DNA from: Myxococcales bacterium
Lineage (GTDB): Bacteria; Myxococcota_A; Polyangia; Polyangiales; Polyangiaceae
Length of the DNA stretch: 64,000 nucleotides
Direction of reading: 5' to 3'
NCBI GenBank assembly: GCA_016703425.1
Contig: JADJCA010000029.1
Span: forward strand, 1-64,000
Below, in pieces: positions 8,562-18,791 of this stretch. The notes under the pieces were generated by a model. It ran no database searches, had not been told where the DNA came from, and worked only from the letters and a program-made list of their open reading frames with translations. The translations under genes were made by a program, and so were the position numbers. Numbering within the stretch: the first letter of the stretch is position 1; each line of letters starts with the position of its first letter.

Positions 8562-9862
8562 AGGGAGCCTCCGCCGCGGGCCGGCGCCCGCGGGGCCGCC
8601 GACAGGCTGTCGGGATCCTTGTGGGTAGCCTTGACGCGGGCGTCGACGACAAGGTCGGCCATCCCCAAGACGACGATCTCATCGCCATCGTTCAGGCCCG
8701 AGAGGACCTCGACGGTGAGCATGTCGCGGACGCCGGTCACGATGGCCTGCTTGGCGGCGCGGCCGCCACGGATCACCCACACGCTGCCGTTGGCGTCGAG
8801 GGCTTCCGTTGGTGCGAGGAGCGCGCCGGCGTGTTCGTCGACGATGATGTTCACTTCGGCGCTCATGCCGCTTCGCATGGCCGAGGGCGCATCCACGACG
8901 CGCACCTTGACGAGGAACGACTTCTTGGCGCGGTCCGCGTCGGGCAAAATCTCGATGACCTCGCCGCGAAAGACCTGCTTCGGAAAAGCGTACAGAGAAA
9001 CGGCGGCTTTCTTGCCGACGTCGAGGCGACCAATGTCGGCCTCGTCGACCATGCACTCGAGCACCAGCGTCTTGACGTCGCCGATCTTGAAGAGAGGTCC
9101 GTTCTGCGGCACCAGCTCCCCGGGCTCCACGGTCCGCGCGAGCACGACGCCGTCGATGGGCGCGCGGACCTCCGCGTCGGCGACCTTCGCCGTCAGCTCC
9201 GACAAGACGGCGCTCGACCCGCTGGCCTTGGCCGTCAGATCAATGCGAAGGGCGCGGCTCTGCGCTCTTTGCGACGCGAGCTGCGCTTCCAAGACGAGCA
9301 CGTTGCTCTTGGCGCGGTCGAGCTCGGCGGCCGGCGTGGCCCCCGTGGCCGTCAGCTGTTGGAGGCGCCCCAGCTCGTCCTTGGCGTTCTTCAGCGTGGC
9401 CTCCGTCATTCGCGCCTGGGCCTCCACGACGGCGAGCTGCGGTGACGAGGAGGAGGCCTGCTGCGATGCGGCCCACTGATCGGCCTTGCCCCGCTGGAGC
9501 TGAAACTTGATCGCCGGGCTGTCGATCGTCGCGAGCAGATCGCCTTTTTTGACGACGTCGCCTTCACGCACGCGAAGATCGAGGACCGAGCCCGGGACCT
9601 TGGCCTTGACGGTGACGCGATCGCGCGCCTCGACGGTGGCGATGGCGTAGACGGCGTCGATGGCCGTACCGCGCGTTGCGTGGGTCGTGGTGACAGCTTT
9701 GGGCCGCAGCCGGTAGGCCACGCCGCCACCAACGGCGAGCAGCAGGAGGACGGACGCGACGATGCGCCTCGCGCTCCGTCGCTTCGCGGGCCGAAAAGGC
9801 GGTCGCCGCGGCGCGTCCGCTACCTTGTCCGTCGTCGTCGCGGGCTGCGCTTCTTGCGTCAA
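8558..9862 (-). CDS. Periplasmic adaptor (HlyD/MacA/RND membrane-fusion protein)
   Basis: A 434-residue protein with one N-terminal transmembrane anchor (IVASVLLLLAVGGGVAYRL, about 34-52), a barrel-sandwich/lipoyl half (VTVKAKVPGSVLDLRVREGD, with VVKKGDLLATI), a coiled-coil hairpin rich in Ala/Gln/Leu (about 120-225), the second lipoyl half (ADAEVRAPIDGVVLARTVEPG) and a beta-barrel plus membrane-proximal domain. A Pro/Gly-rich tail closes it. I chose the TTG at 9862 because GAGGTG lies at the right distance upstream and no ATG or GTG fits in frame nearby. It is first in the adaptor-permease-ATPase operon, so the transporter probably spans the periplasm like MacAB. No TolC-like gene is nearby. 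Confidence 0.9.
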   Translation of the reverse strand: MTQEAQPATTTDKVADAPRRPPFRPAKRRSARRIVASVLLLLAVGGGVAYRLRPKAVTTTHATRGTAIDAVYAIATVEARDRVTVKAKVPGSVLDLRVREGDVVKKGDLLATIDSPAIKFQLQRGKADQWAASQQASSSSPQLAVVEAQARMTEATLKNAKDELGRLQQLTATGATPAAELDRAKSNVLVLEAQLASQRAQSRALRIDLTAKASGSSAVLSELTAKVADAEVRAPIDGVVLARTVEPGELVPQNGPLFKIGDVKTLVLECMVDEADIGRLDVGKKAAVSLYAFPKQVFRGEVIEILPDADRAKKSFLVKVRVVDAPSAMRSGMSAEVNIIVDEHAGALLAPTEALDANGSVWVIRGGRAAKQAIVTGVRDMLTVEVLSGLNDGDEIVVLGMADLVVDARVKATHKDPDSLSAAPRAPARGGGSL

Positions 9863-10002
9863 GGGCCACCTCGGGATGGCCGCCGTGGCTCTTCGTCGCG
9901 GCGTCTGCGCAACGTATCACGTTCGTCGTGGGCCACCGGAGCAGTGGCGCCGTTGCGGGGCCTGCCATACGCTGTTGCTTCGCGGTGCTGCCGCACGCCT
10001 AC

Positions 10003-10521
10003 ATGGACGATCCTAAAAAGCGCGCCACGCTCGAAACGAGAGACAAGGAAGATCGCGAAGCGATCCTCGCGAGGCGCAATCGTTTCGTGGCGGCTGCGCT
10101 GAGCGGCATGGCGGGAGCGGCCGTCGTGGCCGCGTGCACGCCTCGTCCGTGCCTCGAGCCCATGCCGAGCCCGGGCAACACTGGCGCCCCCGACCGCGAC
10201 GCCGCCGAGCGCAGCGATGGCGCCGTCGACGCGTCGGCTACAACGGTCGACGCTGCCGCGCCTCCCAAGCCCGACGAAGAAGTCCCCGACGGAGCTCCGC
10301 CCGCGAAGCCGGTTCCGCCGAAGCCACCGTCGCCCACGCCGATGCCCCCGGGGCGCGATGGCGGGAGCCCGGCGCCATGCTTGTCGATGCCGCCGCCGCG
10401 CGTGGAGCCCGGAAAGGGACCGGGACCGATGCCTTGTCTCTCGGTTGCACCGAGGGTGGCGCCGGAGCCACCGCCTGCTCCGAAACCGCTGCCGAAGCCC
10501 TTGCCGAAACCCAAGCCGTAG
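10003..10521 (+). CDS. Proline-rich lipoprotein with a Tat-like signal
   Basis: A 172-residue protein of unknown function. Residues 1-25 are polar (MDDPKKRATLETRDKEDRE), followed by ARRNRFVAAALSGMAGAAVVAAC: a twin-arginine pair, a hydrophobic stretch and a lipobox Cys. The rest is Pro/Ala/Gly-rich with paired motifs GSPAPCLSMPPP and GPMPCLSVAP and ends in a PKPLPKP repeat. The long polar N-region before RR is usual for Tat signals, so export folded or with a cofactor is possible (inference). It lies divergently from the ABC operon. The start is the ATG at 10003; a longer frame from 9928 lacks a signal-like beginning. Confidence 0.6.
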   Translation: MDDPKKRATLETRDKEDREAILARRNRFVAAALSGMAGAAVVAACTPRPCLEPMPSPGNTGAPDRDAAERSDGAVDASATTVDAAAPPKPDEEVPDGAPPAKPVPPKPPSPTPMPPGRDGGSPAPCLSMPPPRVEPGKGPGPMPCLSVAPRVAPEPPPAPKPLPKPLPKPKP

Positions 10522-10542
10522 TCGGCGTTCGGGTTTCACCTT

Positions 10543-11457
<915 letters not shown>

Positions 11458-11478
11458 ACCTGCCGTTGGACCAGGCTC

Positions 11479-11988
11479 ATGCCTCCCGCGATCACCAAGA
11501 CCAACGCCGTTCGCGCCCTCGACAAGCTCGGCGTGCGCTACGAGCTTCGTCCCTACGACGTCGACGAGAGCGATCTGTCGGCGACGACCGTCGCCGCGAA
11601 GGTGGGCCTTCCCAGAGCGCAGGTGTTCAAGACCCTCCTCGTTCGCGGCGACAAGAAGGGGCTCGCGTTCGCCGTGGTGCCGGGCGACGCGGAGCTCGAC
11701 CTCAAAGCGCTCGCACACGCGTCTGGTGATCGTCGTGCCGAGCTCGTTTCGCTCAAGGAGGTGCAGCCCTTGACCGGCTACATCCGCGGCGGCGTGACGG
11801 TCTTCGCGGCCAAGAAGGAACTCCCCGTGGTCGTGGATGAGAGCGCCATGGCCTTCGAGATCATCTCGGTCTCGGCCGGCGTGCGCGGCCTGCAGATCTT
11901 CCTCGCGCCCGGCGACTACGTGCGTGCGTCTAAGGCAAAGCTCGCCAATATCGCGCGACCTTCTGGCGCCGCGGCGACGCAAGGCTAG
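11479..11988 (+). CDS. ybaK: YbaK/EbsC-type aminoacyl-tRNA deacylase
   Basis: A 169-residue protein that matches the YbaK family along its whole length: TNAVRALDKLGVRYELRPYD at the start, the catalytic-Lys region QVFKTLLVRGDKKGLAFAVVPGD, ELDLKALA, then GYIRGGVTVFAAKKELPVVVDE and the Gly-rich end LQIFLAPGDYVRASKAKLANI. YbaK hydrolyses Cys-tRNA(Pro) made by prolyl-tRNA synthetase error, in the cytosol. The length fits the family. Starts at the ATG at 11479, 21 nt after the lipoprotein gene. Free-standing editing function is well established for the family; exact substrate preference here is inferred. Confidence 0.92.
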   Translation: MPPAITKTNAVRALDKLGVRYELRPYDVDESDLSATTVAAKVGLPRAQVFKTLLVRGDKKGLAFAVVPGDAELDLKALAHASGDRRAELVSLKEVQPLTGYIRGGVTVFAAKKELPVVVDESAMAFEIISVSAGVRGLQIFLAPGDYVRASKAKLANIARPSGAAATQG

Positions 11989-12031
11989 GCGCTCCAGAAT
12001 TGGCCCGTAGCCAGGCGCCACGAAGTCGCCG

Positions 12032-13426
12032 CTACGTGCCGTCCCAGCCAGGCGGAAAACGCTCGCGCAACGTGTCCGCCAGGGGCCGGGCCTTTTCGAG
12101 AGGCCCTGCGAAGAGGTCGCCGATGCTGTTGTGCAGCACCTCCTCGAAGGTAAAGCCGAGCGACGTGGGGTCGTGCTCCGGTGCGACGTCGAGCTCTACG
12201 CCCCGGCGGCGCGCCAACTCGCTATGGCTCGAGCGAAGCGCTTCCGTGAGCGTGATGGCACCGGCGGGCGTCGCGTCCTTGATGGCGGCCTCGAACTCGC
12301 GGATGCACCACGGTTGATCGATGGCGGCGAGGAGCGCGGCCACTTCGCCGACGGCGAGAGGAACAGGGGAGCGAAGGGCGCGCCGGACCAAGCCCATGGC
12401 CAGCGAGGGCGCGTGCGTGAGGGCGAGCACCGCGTAGGAGCCTATGAATGGATTTCCGCCGAAGCCCGTCACGTGCTCCACGGCGGCGAACGTCGCGAGG
12501 CGAGCCAGGATGTGCGGGCGATCGATGTCACGTTCGAAGAGGTAGGCCAGAGCTTCGTGGGCGGGATAGGGGAGATGCTTGTTTGGGTCGACGCGGTCCA
12601 GAAACGCGCGAACGGCGCCGTCGACGGCGCTCGACGGGTACCTTCGCAAGCGCGCCAGCGCGAGGCCGCACGTCGGATCGACGGGGCCGTCGAGAATGGC
12701 GAGCCACAGAAGCCGCGCGTCATCCGCGGGCAGAAGCGCCTCGAGGGCCGTGATCACTCCGCCCTCGCGTCTCCGTGCCAACGTGGCGAGCCATTCGCGG
12801 TGCGCGGCAGCACACGTGTCGTCGCCGTCGGAGAGGGCGACGCCCCACCTTGCCCGCACTTGTTCGTTGCCGAAATCCTCGCGCGCCACGCGGTCTGCCA
12901 GCGCCTCAATGGGCGCCGCCAAGCGGAAGAGGTGACCCTTCGGCGGCTCAAGAATTCCCGACGCCTTGAGGTCTGCGAGCGACCAAACGAGGAGCTCGCG
13001 CGTCGCCACGAACTCGAAGACGCGCTTCTCAGGGCCTTCACGTTTCGAGAGGCTCTGGGCGCGCGTCGCGAAGAACCAGGGGTCGATGACCGCTCCGTCG
13101 GGGTCGTTGGCGTCGACGTCGAGGATCTCGCCGTCGGGCGCCGTGAGGCAGCAGCCGCTCCCGTGAAACTCGTAGGTCCAGCCGGGCAGCGCCGGCACGT
13201 CGCCCGTGTCTTCGTACTCGTCATCCTCGCTGGCCGAGAGGTCGAGTCGAAGCTGGCGCACCGTTTCGTGGTGCCATGCTTGCCGGACGCGTTGCCGTTG
13301 AAGCGTGACGATGAGCCACATGAGCCATGGCGCGGGGCGCTCGCGTGGCGCGGCGTCGCCGGCGAGACCGGCTTCAAGGACACGGGCTGCGGCGGAGACG
13401 GTGAGGGGGGCGATGGGGGCTTTCAT
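12032..13426 (-). CDS. Unknown cytosolic protein with helical C-terminal half
   Basis: A 464-residue protein without signal peptide or membrane helix. Residues about 60-130 contain WTYEFHGSGCCLTAPDGEIL and DVDANDPDGAVIDPWFFATR; this layout (FHG-G-C, D-G--D-D, DPWFF) resembles small DUF6896-like domains, although I cannot confirm it. The remainder is Ala/Leu-rich and probably alpha-helical, HEAT-like (LARLRRYPSSAVDGAVRAFL, LALTHAPSLAMGLVRRALRS, ALRSSHSELARRRGVELDV). I chose the ATG at 13426; a TTG nine codons upstream is possible. It converges on the ybaK-like gene. Confidence 0.6.
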   Translation of the reverse strand: MKAPIAPLTVSAAARVLEAGLAGDAAPRERPAPWLMWLIVTLQRQRVRQAWHHETVRQLRLDLSASEDDEYEDTGDVPALPGWTYEFHGSGCCLTAPDGEILDVDANDPDGAVIDPWFFATRAQSLSKREGPEKRVFEFVATRELLVWSLADLKASGILEPPKGHLFRLAAPIEALADRVAREDFGNEQVRARWGVALSDGDDTCAAAHREWLATLARRREGGVITALEALLPADDARLLWLAILDGPVDPTCGLALARLRRYPSSAVDGAVRAFLDRVDPNKHLPYPAHEALAYLFERDIDRPHILARLATFAAVEHVTGFGGNPFIGSYAVLALTHAPSLAMGLVRRALRSPVPLAVGEVAALLAAIDQPWCIREFEAAIKDATPAGAITLTEALRSSHSELARRRGVELDVAPEHDPTSLGFTFEEVLHNSIGDLFAGPLEKARPLADTLRERFPPGWDGT

Positions 13427-13460
13427 AGGAGCTTGGCGGAGGGATGCGGCCAAGGCGAGC

Positions 13461-14480
13461 TCAGCGCGCGCTTAGCCGAGTCTTTCCCGACGGCTCCTTC
13501 GACATCCAGTATCCGCAGGCGCACCGCTCTACTGGTGGGGCGCCGCTCCTCGCCACTCTTGAGTCTCCCACGTTGCGCTGCCAGCTTGAGTCGGCGCAAA
13601 CGAGGTGCCTTGAAAGCGAGGACCCGCTGGAGCCGCCGAGGCCGAAGCAAGCCTTCCTGTCTACGGTCACCACGGCGCAACCATGGCTGCTCTTCTCAAT
13701 GCCTTCGATGGCGTCTCCGTCAAGCGGCGTTGCGGGAACCTTGTCGCTCCCGATACGCACGCGGAAAATCGTCGGCGGGACCCAGCGTGACGGTTGGTCT
13801 TCGGTCCGACGAGTCCGATAGGTCGCCGTTCCAATAAAGAGCGTCCCGTCAACGCCGAGCGCCACGGTCGGCTCACCCTCAAACGTCGGCGTGGGTGACC
13901 ATAGGCCAGTTCGCTCCGTCCAAATTCGACCGCGCTCCACGATCACCGGCTGACCGTCCATGTCCGTGAGGAGGTGTTTCCAGTCGATGCTGCCGGGCCA
14001 GGCCGCGCGCATTTTCAGCGTCCGGCCCCGGACCTCCAAAAGGATTCCGGTATCGTCGGGCTCGCGCGTCAGGACGAACAGCGTACCGGCTGCCGCGTGG
14101 ATGGACCGCGCTCGCTCGGCGACGACGACCTCGCAGCGGTCGACTTCTAGACCGACGCGCGTGACCTGCCCGCCCTGCGATAGGACGTAGGCGCTATCGC
14201 CAACGAAGGAAGCCATGGCCACGCCTCCCGCGACACCGGCGGGGAGCTCACATCGCGGGTCGCGGACAACGGGGAGACCCGGCGCCTCTGCTATGAGCTC
14301 CTCAAGCGTCTTCAGTCGTGGCGGAGGTTCCTCTGGCGGGACGTCGAGCGGCGCGCCAAAGAAGCCCCGATGTTCGCTCGACGGATGCATCGCCGGTGAC
14401 GCGTCGGGCGCTGGCGTTGGCGCCGCAGCGCAGCCGAGCCACCCGCCGGAGAACACGAACGCAAGGGCCCGAACACGCAC
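13461..14480 (-). CDS. Lipoprotein with a predicted beta-propeller-like body
   Basis: A 339-residue protein with signal VRVRALAFVFSGGWLGC (lipobox LGC), a Pro/Glu-rich spacer, and a body of repeated short strands (MASFVGDSAYVLSQGGQVTRV, AGTLFVLTREPDDTGILLEV, VALGVDGTLFIGTATYRTRR, GCAVVTVDRKACFGLGG). The alternation of measured-value strands resembles WD/Kelch-like propellers but I recognise no named family. The GTG at 14480 follows TATCAT by 7 nt, which suggests a leaderless transcript. Longer in-frame starts would overlap the upstream oxidoreductase gene. Confidence 0.6.
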   Translation of the reverse strand: MRVRALAFVFSGGWLGCAAAPTPAPDASPAMHPSSEHRGFFGAPLDVPPEEPPPRLKTLEELIAEAPGLPVVRDPRCELPAGVAGGVAMASFVGDSAYVLSQGGQVTRVGLEVDRCEVVVAERARSIHAAAGTLFVLTREPDDTGILLEVRGRTLKMRAAWPGSIDWKHLLTDMDGQPVIVERGRIWTERTGLWSPTPTFEGEPTVALGVDGTLFIGTATYRTRRTEDQPSRWVPPTIFRVRIGSDKVPATPLDGDAIEGIEKSSHGCAVVTVDRKACFGLGGSSGSSLSRHLVCADSSWQRNVGDSRVARSGAPPVERCACGYWMSKEPSGKTRLSAR

Positions 14481-14493
14481 GGCAGCGATGATA
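14478..14493 (-). promoter_or_regulatory. Predicted leaderless promoter -10 (TATCAT) next to the GTG start
   Basis: On the minus strand TATCAT is followed by CGCTGCC and then the GTG start at 14480. The hexamer fits a sigma-70 -10 box and the 7-nt gap would place transcription start at the start codon. No Shine-Dalgarno sequence is present. The same CGCTGC string recurs before three other starts in the window. Confidence 0.45.
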
Positions 14494-14533
14494 GCGCTGC
14501 CGCGTCGCTGTTCTCCTCTCTCCCTCGATCGCG

Positions 14534-15178
14534 CTACTTCTTCAGCAGCTTGAACGCGTGCGACCAGCTTCCGCCGCGGAGGCCCGGGATGCACCAGAGC
14601 ATGCACAAGGGCTCAATGGCGCGCGCCGCGGGCGCCTCGCCCATGTCTTCCGTGTCCCAGCCGAAGCTCGTCAGGATCTGCGTCGCGTCGGCCTTCGCGC
14701 TCGCGTCGTTGCCGCAGATGAACATCGTGGGCTTCTGACCCCCGAAGTCCGGCTTGAACATGAACGCGTTGCCTACGCACGAGAACGCCTTGACGAAGCG
14801 CGCCTCGGGGAAGCGCTTCTGCAGTCGCTCCATGAGCGACTCGTCGAGGTTCGTGAAGAACTTGAGGACGCCGCCGGTGGGCGCTGCGTCGGCGATGGGG
14901 TTCGTTGCATCGAGGATCACCTTGCCCTTGAGCGCGTCGCCGCAAGGGCGGAGGGCCTCTTCAGCCACGTTGCCTTTGACGGCGAGCACGAGCACGTCGC
15001 CAAAGGCGGCCGCGTCGGCGAAGGTGCCGGTCTGAGCCTTCGCACCGGCCGTGGCCTTCCAATCCGCCAGCTTGGCCACGTCGCGCGAGCCGCGCATGAC
15101 GTCGTGACCCAGTGCGAGAAACGCATCGGCGAGAGTTTTTCCGACGACGCCTGAGCCGAGAACACCGATCTTTTGCAT
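14534..15178 (-). CDS. NADP-dependent Rossmann oxidoreductase (F420/NADP reductase-like)
   Basis: A 214-residue protein with an N-terminal Rossmann fold: MQKIGVLGSGVVGKTLADAF carries GxGxxG, followed by GHDVMRGSRDVAKL, where the Arg/Ser pair after the second strand favours NADP(H). Further motifs are AAAFGDVLVLAVKG and ILDATNPIADAAP. The length and layout match the NADPH-dependent F420 reductase-like family (coenzyme F420-dependent NADP oxidoreductase). Many such bacterial proteins act on other small substrates, so the actual hydride acceptor is not known. Cytosolic. It is transcribed in the same direction as the sigma-54 activator gene 53 nt upstream. Confidence 0.85.
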   Translation of the reverse strand: MQKIGVLGSGVVGKTLADAFLALGHDVMRGSRDVAKLADWKATAGAKAQTGTFADAAAFGDVLVLAVKGNVAEEALRPCGDALKGKVILDATNPIADAAPTGGVLKFFTNLDESLMERLQKRFPEARFVKAFSCVGNAFMFKPDFGGQKPTMFICGNDASAKADATQILTSFGWDTEDMGEAPAARAIEPLCMLWCIPGLRGGSWSHAFKLLKK

Positions 15179-15231
15179 GGCCGTTTGGTGCCATGTGGCC
15201 GGCGCGGTGGCAAGTCGGGCGAGGCGCTCGT

Positions 15232-16554
<1,323 letters not shown>

Positions 16555-16557
<3 letters not shown>

Positions 16558-16577
16558 GGGCAGCGAGACTACCACGC
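16555..16577 (-). promoter_or_regulatory. Predicted leaderless promoter of the FHA activator gene
   Basis: TAGTCT (16566-16571, minus strand) lies 8 nt before the ATG at 16557. The 20 bases before this start match 19 of 20 bases before the kinase start at 20264 (CGCGTGGTAGYCTCGCTGCC then C). Matching only this short stretch, with no similarity further upstream, fits a shared promoter element. Confidence 0.45.
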
Positions 16578-16587
16578 GACCCGAGAG

Positions 16588-17913
16588 CTAAGGCGTCAGC
16601 GCGATGCGAGTGGGGACGCGCTTCTCGGCTTCACCAGTGGCGTAGCCCGCCTCTCCTTCGCGGTTGTCGCCCCAGCAATAGAGCGCCCCGTCGTCGGTGG
16701 CGCCGCAGGTGTGCTTGGTGCCGGCGGCGACGAGGCTCCAGTCATTGCGCTCGCCAACGCGCGTCGGCAGTGGCGCGCCGGTCACTGTGTCGAGACCGAG
16801 TTGGCCGACCGTGCCGGCCCCCCAGCACCACAACGTGCGATCGCTCTTCAGGGCGCACGTGTGCTGGCCGCCCGCCGAGACCGACGCCCACGCGCCCTCG
16901 GCGCTCACGCGCGTGGGCGTGGATGCGCCACCGCTCGTGCCGAGTTGCCCTTCGACGGCGCGCCCCCAACACCACAGGGACCCGTCCATGGCGATGGCGC
17001 ACGCATGCGCGCTGCCGGCAGAGACCGCGGCGAATGGCACCGTCGAAGCGATCGGCGACGGCGCCGGTGACGTGGCGGCGCCGCCGAGCCTTCCCTCTTC
17101 CGACGAACCCCAGCAGTAGACGGCGTCGTCGGCTCCGATGGCGCACGCAAAGTCGATGCCGGCGCTGACGGACTTCCACTTGATCGGCGCGCCGACGGGC
17201 ACCGGCTCGGGCGAATACTCCGCCGTCGTTGACGCGAGGCGTCCGGAGCCGTTCCAACCCCAACACGACAGCGACCCCGCGCCACGGAGACCACATCCGA
17301 AGGCCGTCCCGAGTGACACAGAGCGCCAGTCGTTGCCATCGCCCAGGCGCGTCGGTGACAAGACCGGACCCTTCGTTGGCTGGCCGCTCTCGTTGTTGAA
17401 GTTCGCGCCCCAACACGCGAGCCCTCCGTCGCTCCCGATGAGACACCCGTGGCCATCGAAGTCGCCGCCGACGTTCACGGCGCGCACGCCGCCGGGAACG
17501 CGAATGCCCGGAAGCTGCCGGTCGCCGGAGACGGGGCCCAAGCCCAGCTGCCCTGTCCGATTCGAACCGAAGGTCCACAAGGCGCCGACCCGGTCGACAA
17601 CGGCCGTCACGGTGCCCGTTGCCGAGAGCGCCACCACGCCTCGCTCAACGACACACCGACCCATGGCGCAGTACGGGGTTGCCAGCGGACACGCCCGGCA
17701 TTGGGCGCCGCCTTGACCGCACGCCTCCGGAGTGTCCCCCGGCAGCGCTCGCGTGCCGTCGGTGCAGCCACCGAGGTTGGCCGCGTCGGCCGCTGCGGCC
17801 GCGTCGCGTCGGAAGCTCTGGAGAAGCGACGGGTCAAACTCGGTCGTGCAATTCGCCACCGCGATGACGAGCAAGAGGACCGTGAGCGGCGCCGCGACAA
17901 GGCCCGCCCTCAC
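16588..17913 (-). CDS. RCC1/BNR-repeat propeller protein, exported
   Basis: A 441-residue protein. The GTG start at 17913 overlaps the stop of the TPR-PEGA gene (GTGA). The N-terminus LVAAPLTVLLLVIAVANC is a signal or anchor with a weak lipobox (Asn before Cys). A Cys-rich knot follows (GGCTDGTRALPGDTPEACGQ and CRACPLATPYCAMGRC). Then come seven RCC1-type blades, each with a CWG/FGSN core: WTFGSNRTGQLGLG, CWGANFNNESGQ, CWGWNGSGRLAS, CWGSSEEGRLGG, CWGRAVEGQLGT, CWGAGTVGQLGL and CWGDNREGEAGYA. Seven blades close a complete propeller. In myxobacteria such proteins are usually surface or periplasmic; the partner is unknown. It is the third gene of the kinase operon. Confidence 0.88.
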   Translation of the reverse strand: MRAGLVAAPLTVLLLVIAVANCTTEFDPSLLQSFRRDAAAAADAANLGGCTDGTRALPGDTPEACGQGGAQCRACPLATPYCAMGRCVVERGVVALSATGTVTAVVDRVGALWTFGSNRTGQLGLGPVSGDRQLPGIRVPGGVRAVNVGGDFDGHGCLIGSDGGLACWGANFNNESGQPTKGPVLSPTRLGDGNDWRSVSLGTAFGCGLRGAGSLSCWGWNGSGRLASTTAEYSPEPVPVGAPIKWKSVSAGIDFACAIGADDAVYCWGSSEEGRLGGAATSPAPSPIASTVPFAAVSAGSAHACAIAMDGSLWCWGRAVEGQLGTSGGASTPTRVSAEGAWASVSAGGQHTCALKSDRTLWCWGAGTVGQLGLDTVTGAPLPTRVGERNDWSLVAAGTKHTCGATDDGALYCWGDNREGEAGYATGEAEKRVPTRIALTP

Positions 17914-18788
17914 GGCGGCCTCCTCGCCAAGACCACCAAGTCGAACGTTGCGAGCGCCGCACCGACGGCGGCCACGACGATCGATGTGTTGGTCAACGTC
18001 CGCGACAACACACCGTCGTCGCGCGTGGCGATGGTTGGCGCTCGCACGTATTCGTCGTGAATGGCCTCTGTTCGAAGGCCGAAGACAGCGGCGCCGGTGG
18101 CGCCACCGAGGGCCAACGCGCCGCCAGCCCACGTGAGCCATCCGGGCCCGCGTCGACGAGATTCGATCTCGCGCGTAGCGGCCGGATTGCTCGCGCCGAT
18201 CGCGGCGGCCGGCGGCTTCTTTTCCAACGCGAGATCGATGGCGAGCTCGACGCCTGGCTCGATGCGTACGGTTCGCTCCCTTTCGCCTGCCAGGGCCAGC
18301 ACCACCGTGTAGCTGCGCGGGTCCAGCTCGAGGCGGCACGGCACATTGCATCGAACTTCGCCGTTGATGGCGACCGGCGCGCCCGACTGAGGGCCGCGCA
18401 CGATGAGCGTGCCGAGTTCTCGGCGCGTCCGCTCCGCGAACGTCCTCGCGCGTTGACGTTCCGCGGCCGATAGGGTCGTGCTCTCCGCAGCTCGCTCGTA
18501 TTGCAGCGTGGCGTCGCGGTAGCGCGAAAGGCGCTCCAAGCAGACCCCGATGTTGAATCGCACCGCGTCGTGAGGAACGAGGCCGAAGGTACGCTCGAAT
18601 TCGCTTAGCGCTTGCGCGTAGTCGGCTCGCGCGAAGGCGCGCTCGCCCGCGGCGAAGGCCTCGCGGGCCTCCTTCTGAACGGGGCTCTCATCTTGTGGCG
18701 CCGCGCGCGCCGTTCCGCTCGCCAGAAACGCGCAAAGGAAGAACGCGGCGGCCGCGCCAACCATGGCTGAGGAGCGGAGGAGGGGCAT
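17910..18788 (-). CDS. TPR and PEGA-domain protein with C-terminal membrane helices
   Basis: A 292-residue protein. Residues 1-30 are a cleavable signal (AAAAFFLCAFLASGTARA). TPR-like helices follow (REAFAAGERAFARADYAQAL, FERTFGLVPHDAVRFNIGVC, YRDATLQYERAAE), then a PEGA domain (GTLIVRGPQSGAPVAINGEV, PCRLELDPRSYTVVLAL) and two C-terminal transmembrane helices (WAGGALALGGATGAAVFGL, TSIVVAAVGAALATFDLVVL). PEGA is a surface-associated beta-sandwich often found next to myxobacterial kinases. It begins 3 nt after the kinase stop and overlaps the RCC1 start, so the three are one operon. Confidence 0.85.
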   Translation of the reverse strand: MPLLRSSAMVGAAAAFFLCAFLASGTARAAPQDESPVQKEAREAFAAGERAFARADYAQALSEFERTFGLVPHDAVRFNIGVCLERLSRYRDATLQYERAAESTTLSAAERQRARTFAERTRRELGTLIVRGPQSGAPVAINGEVRCNVPCRLELDPRSYTVVLALAGERERTVRIEPGVELAIDLALEKKPPAAAIGASNPAATREIESRRRGPGWLTWAGGALALGGATGAAVFGLRTEAIHDEYVRAPTIATRDDGVLSRTLTNTSIVVAAVGAALATFDLVVLARRPP

Positions 18789-18791
18789 GGC

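Noticed and set aside
8531..9445. Long plus-strand open frames opposite the adaptor gene
   Set aside because: They are low-complexity and Arg/Leu-rich; the minus strand has a full membrane-fusion protein with all expected motifs.
12131..13837. A 568-codon plus-strand open frame
   Set aside because: It runs opposite two supported minus-strand genes, has no recognisable motif, and its composition is that expected from GC-rich antisense frames.
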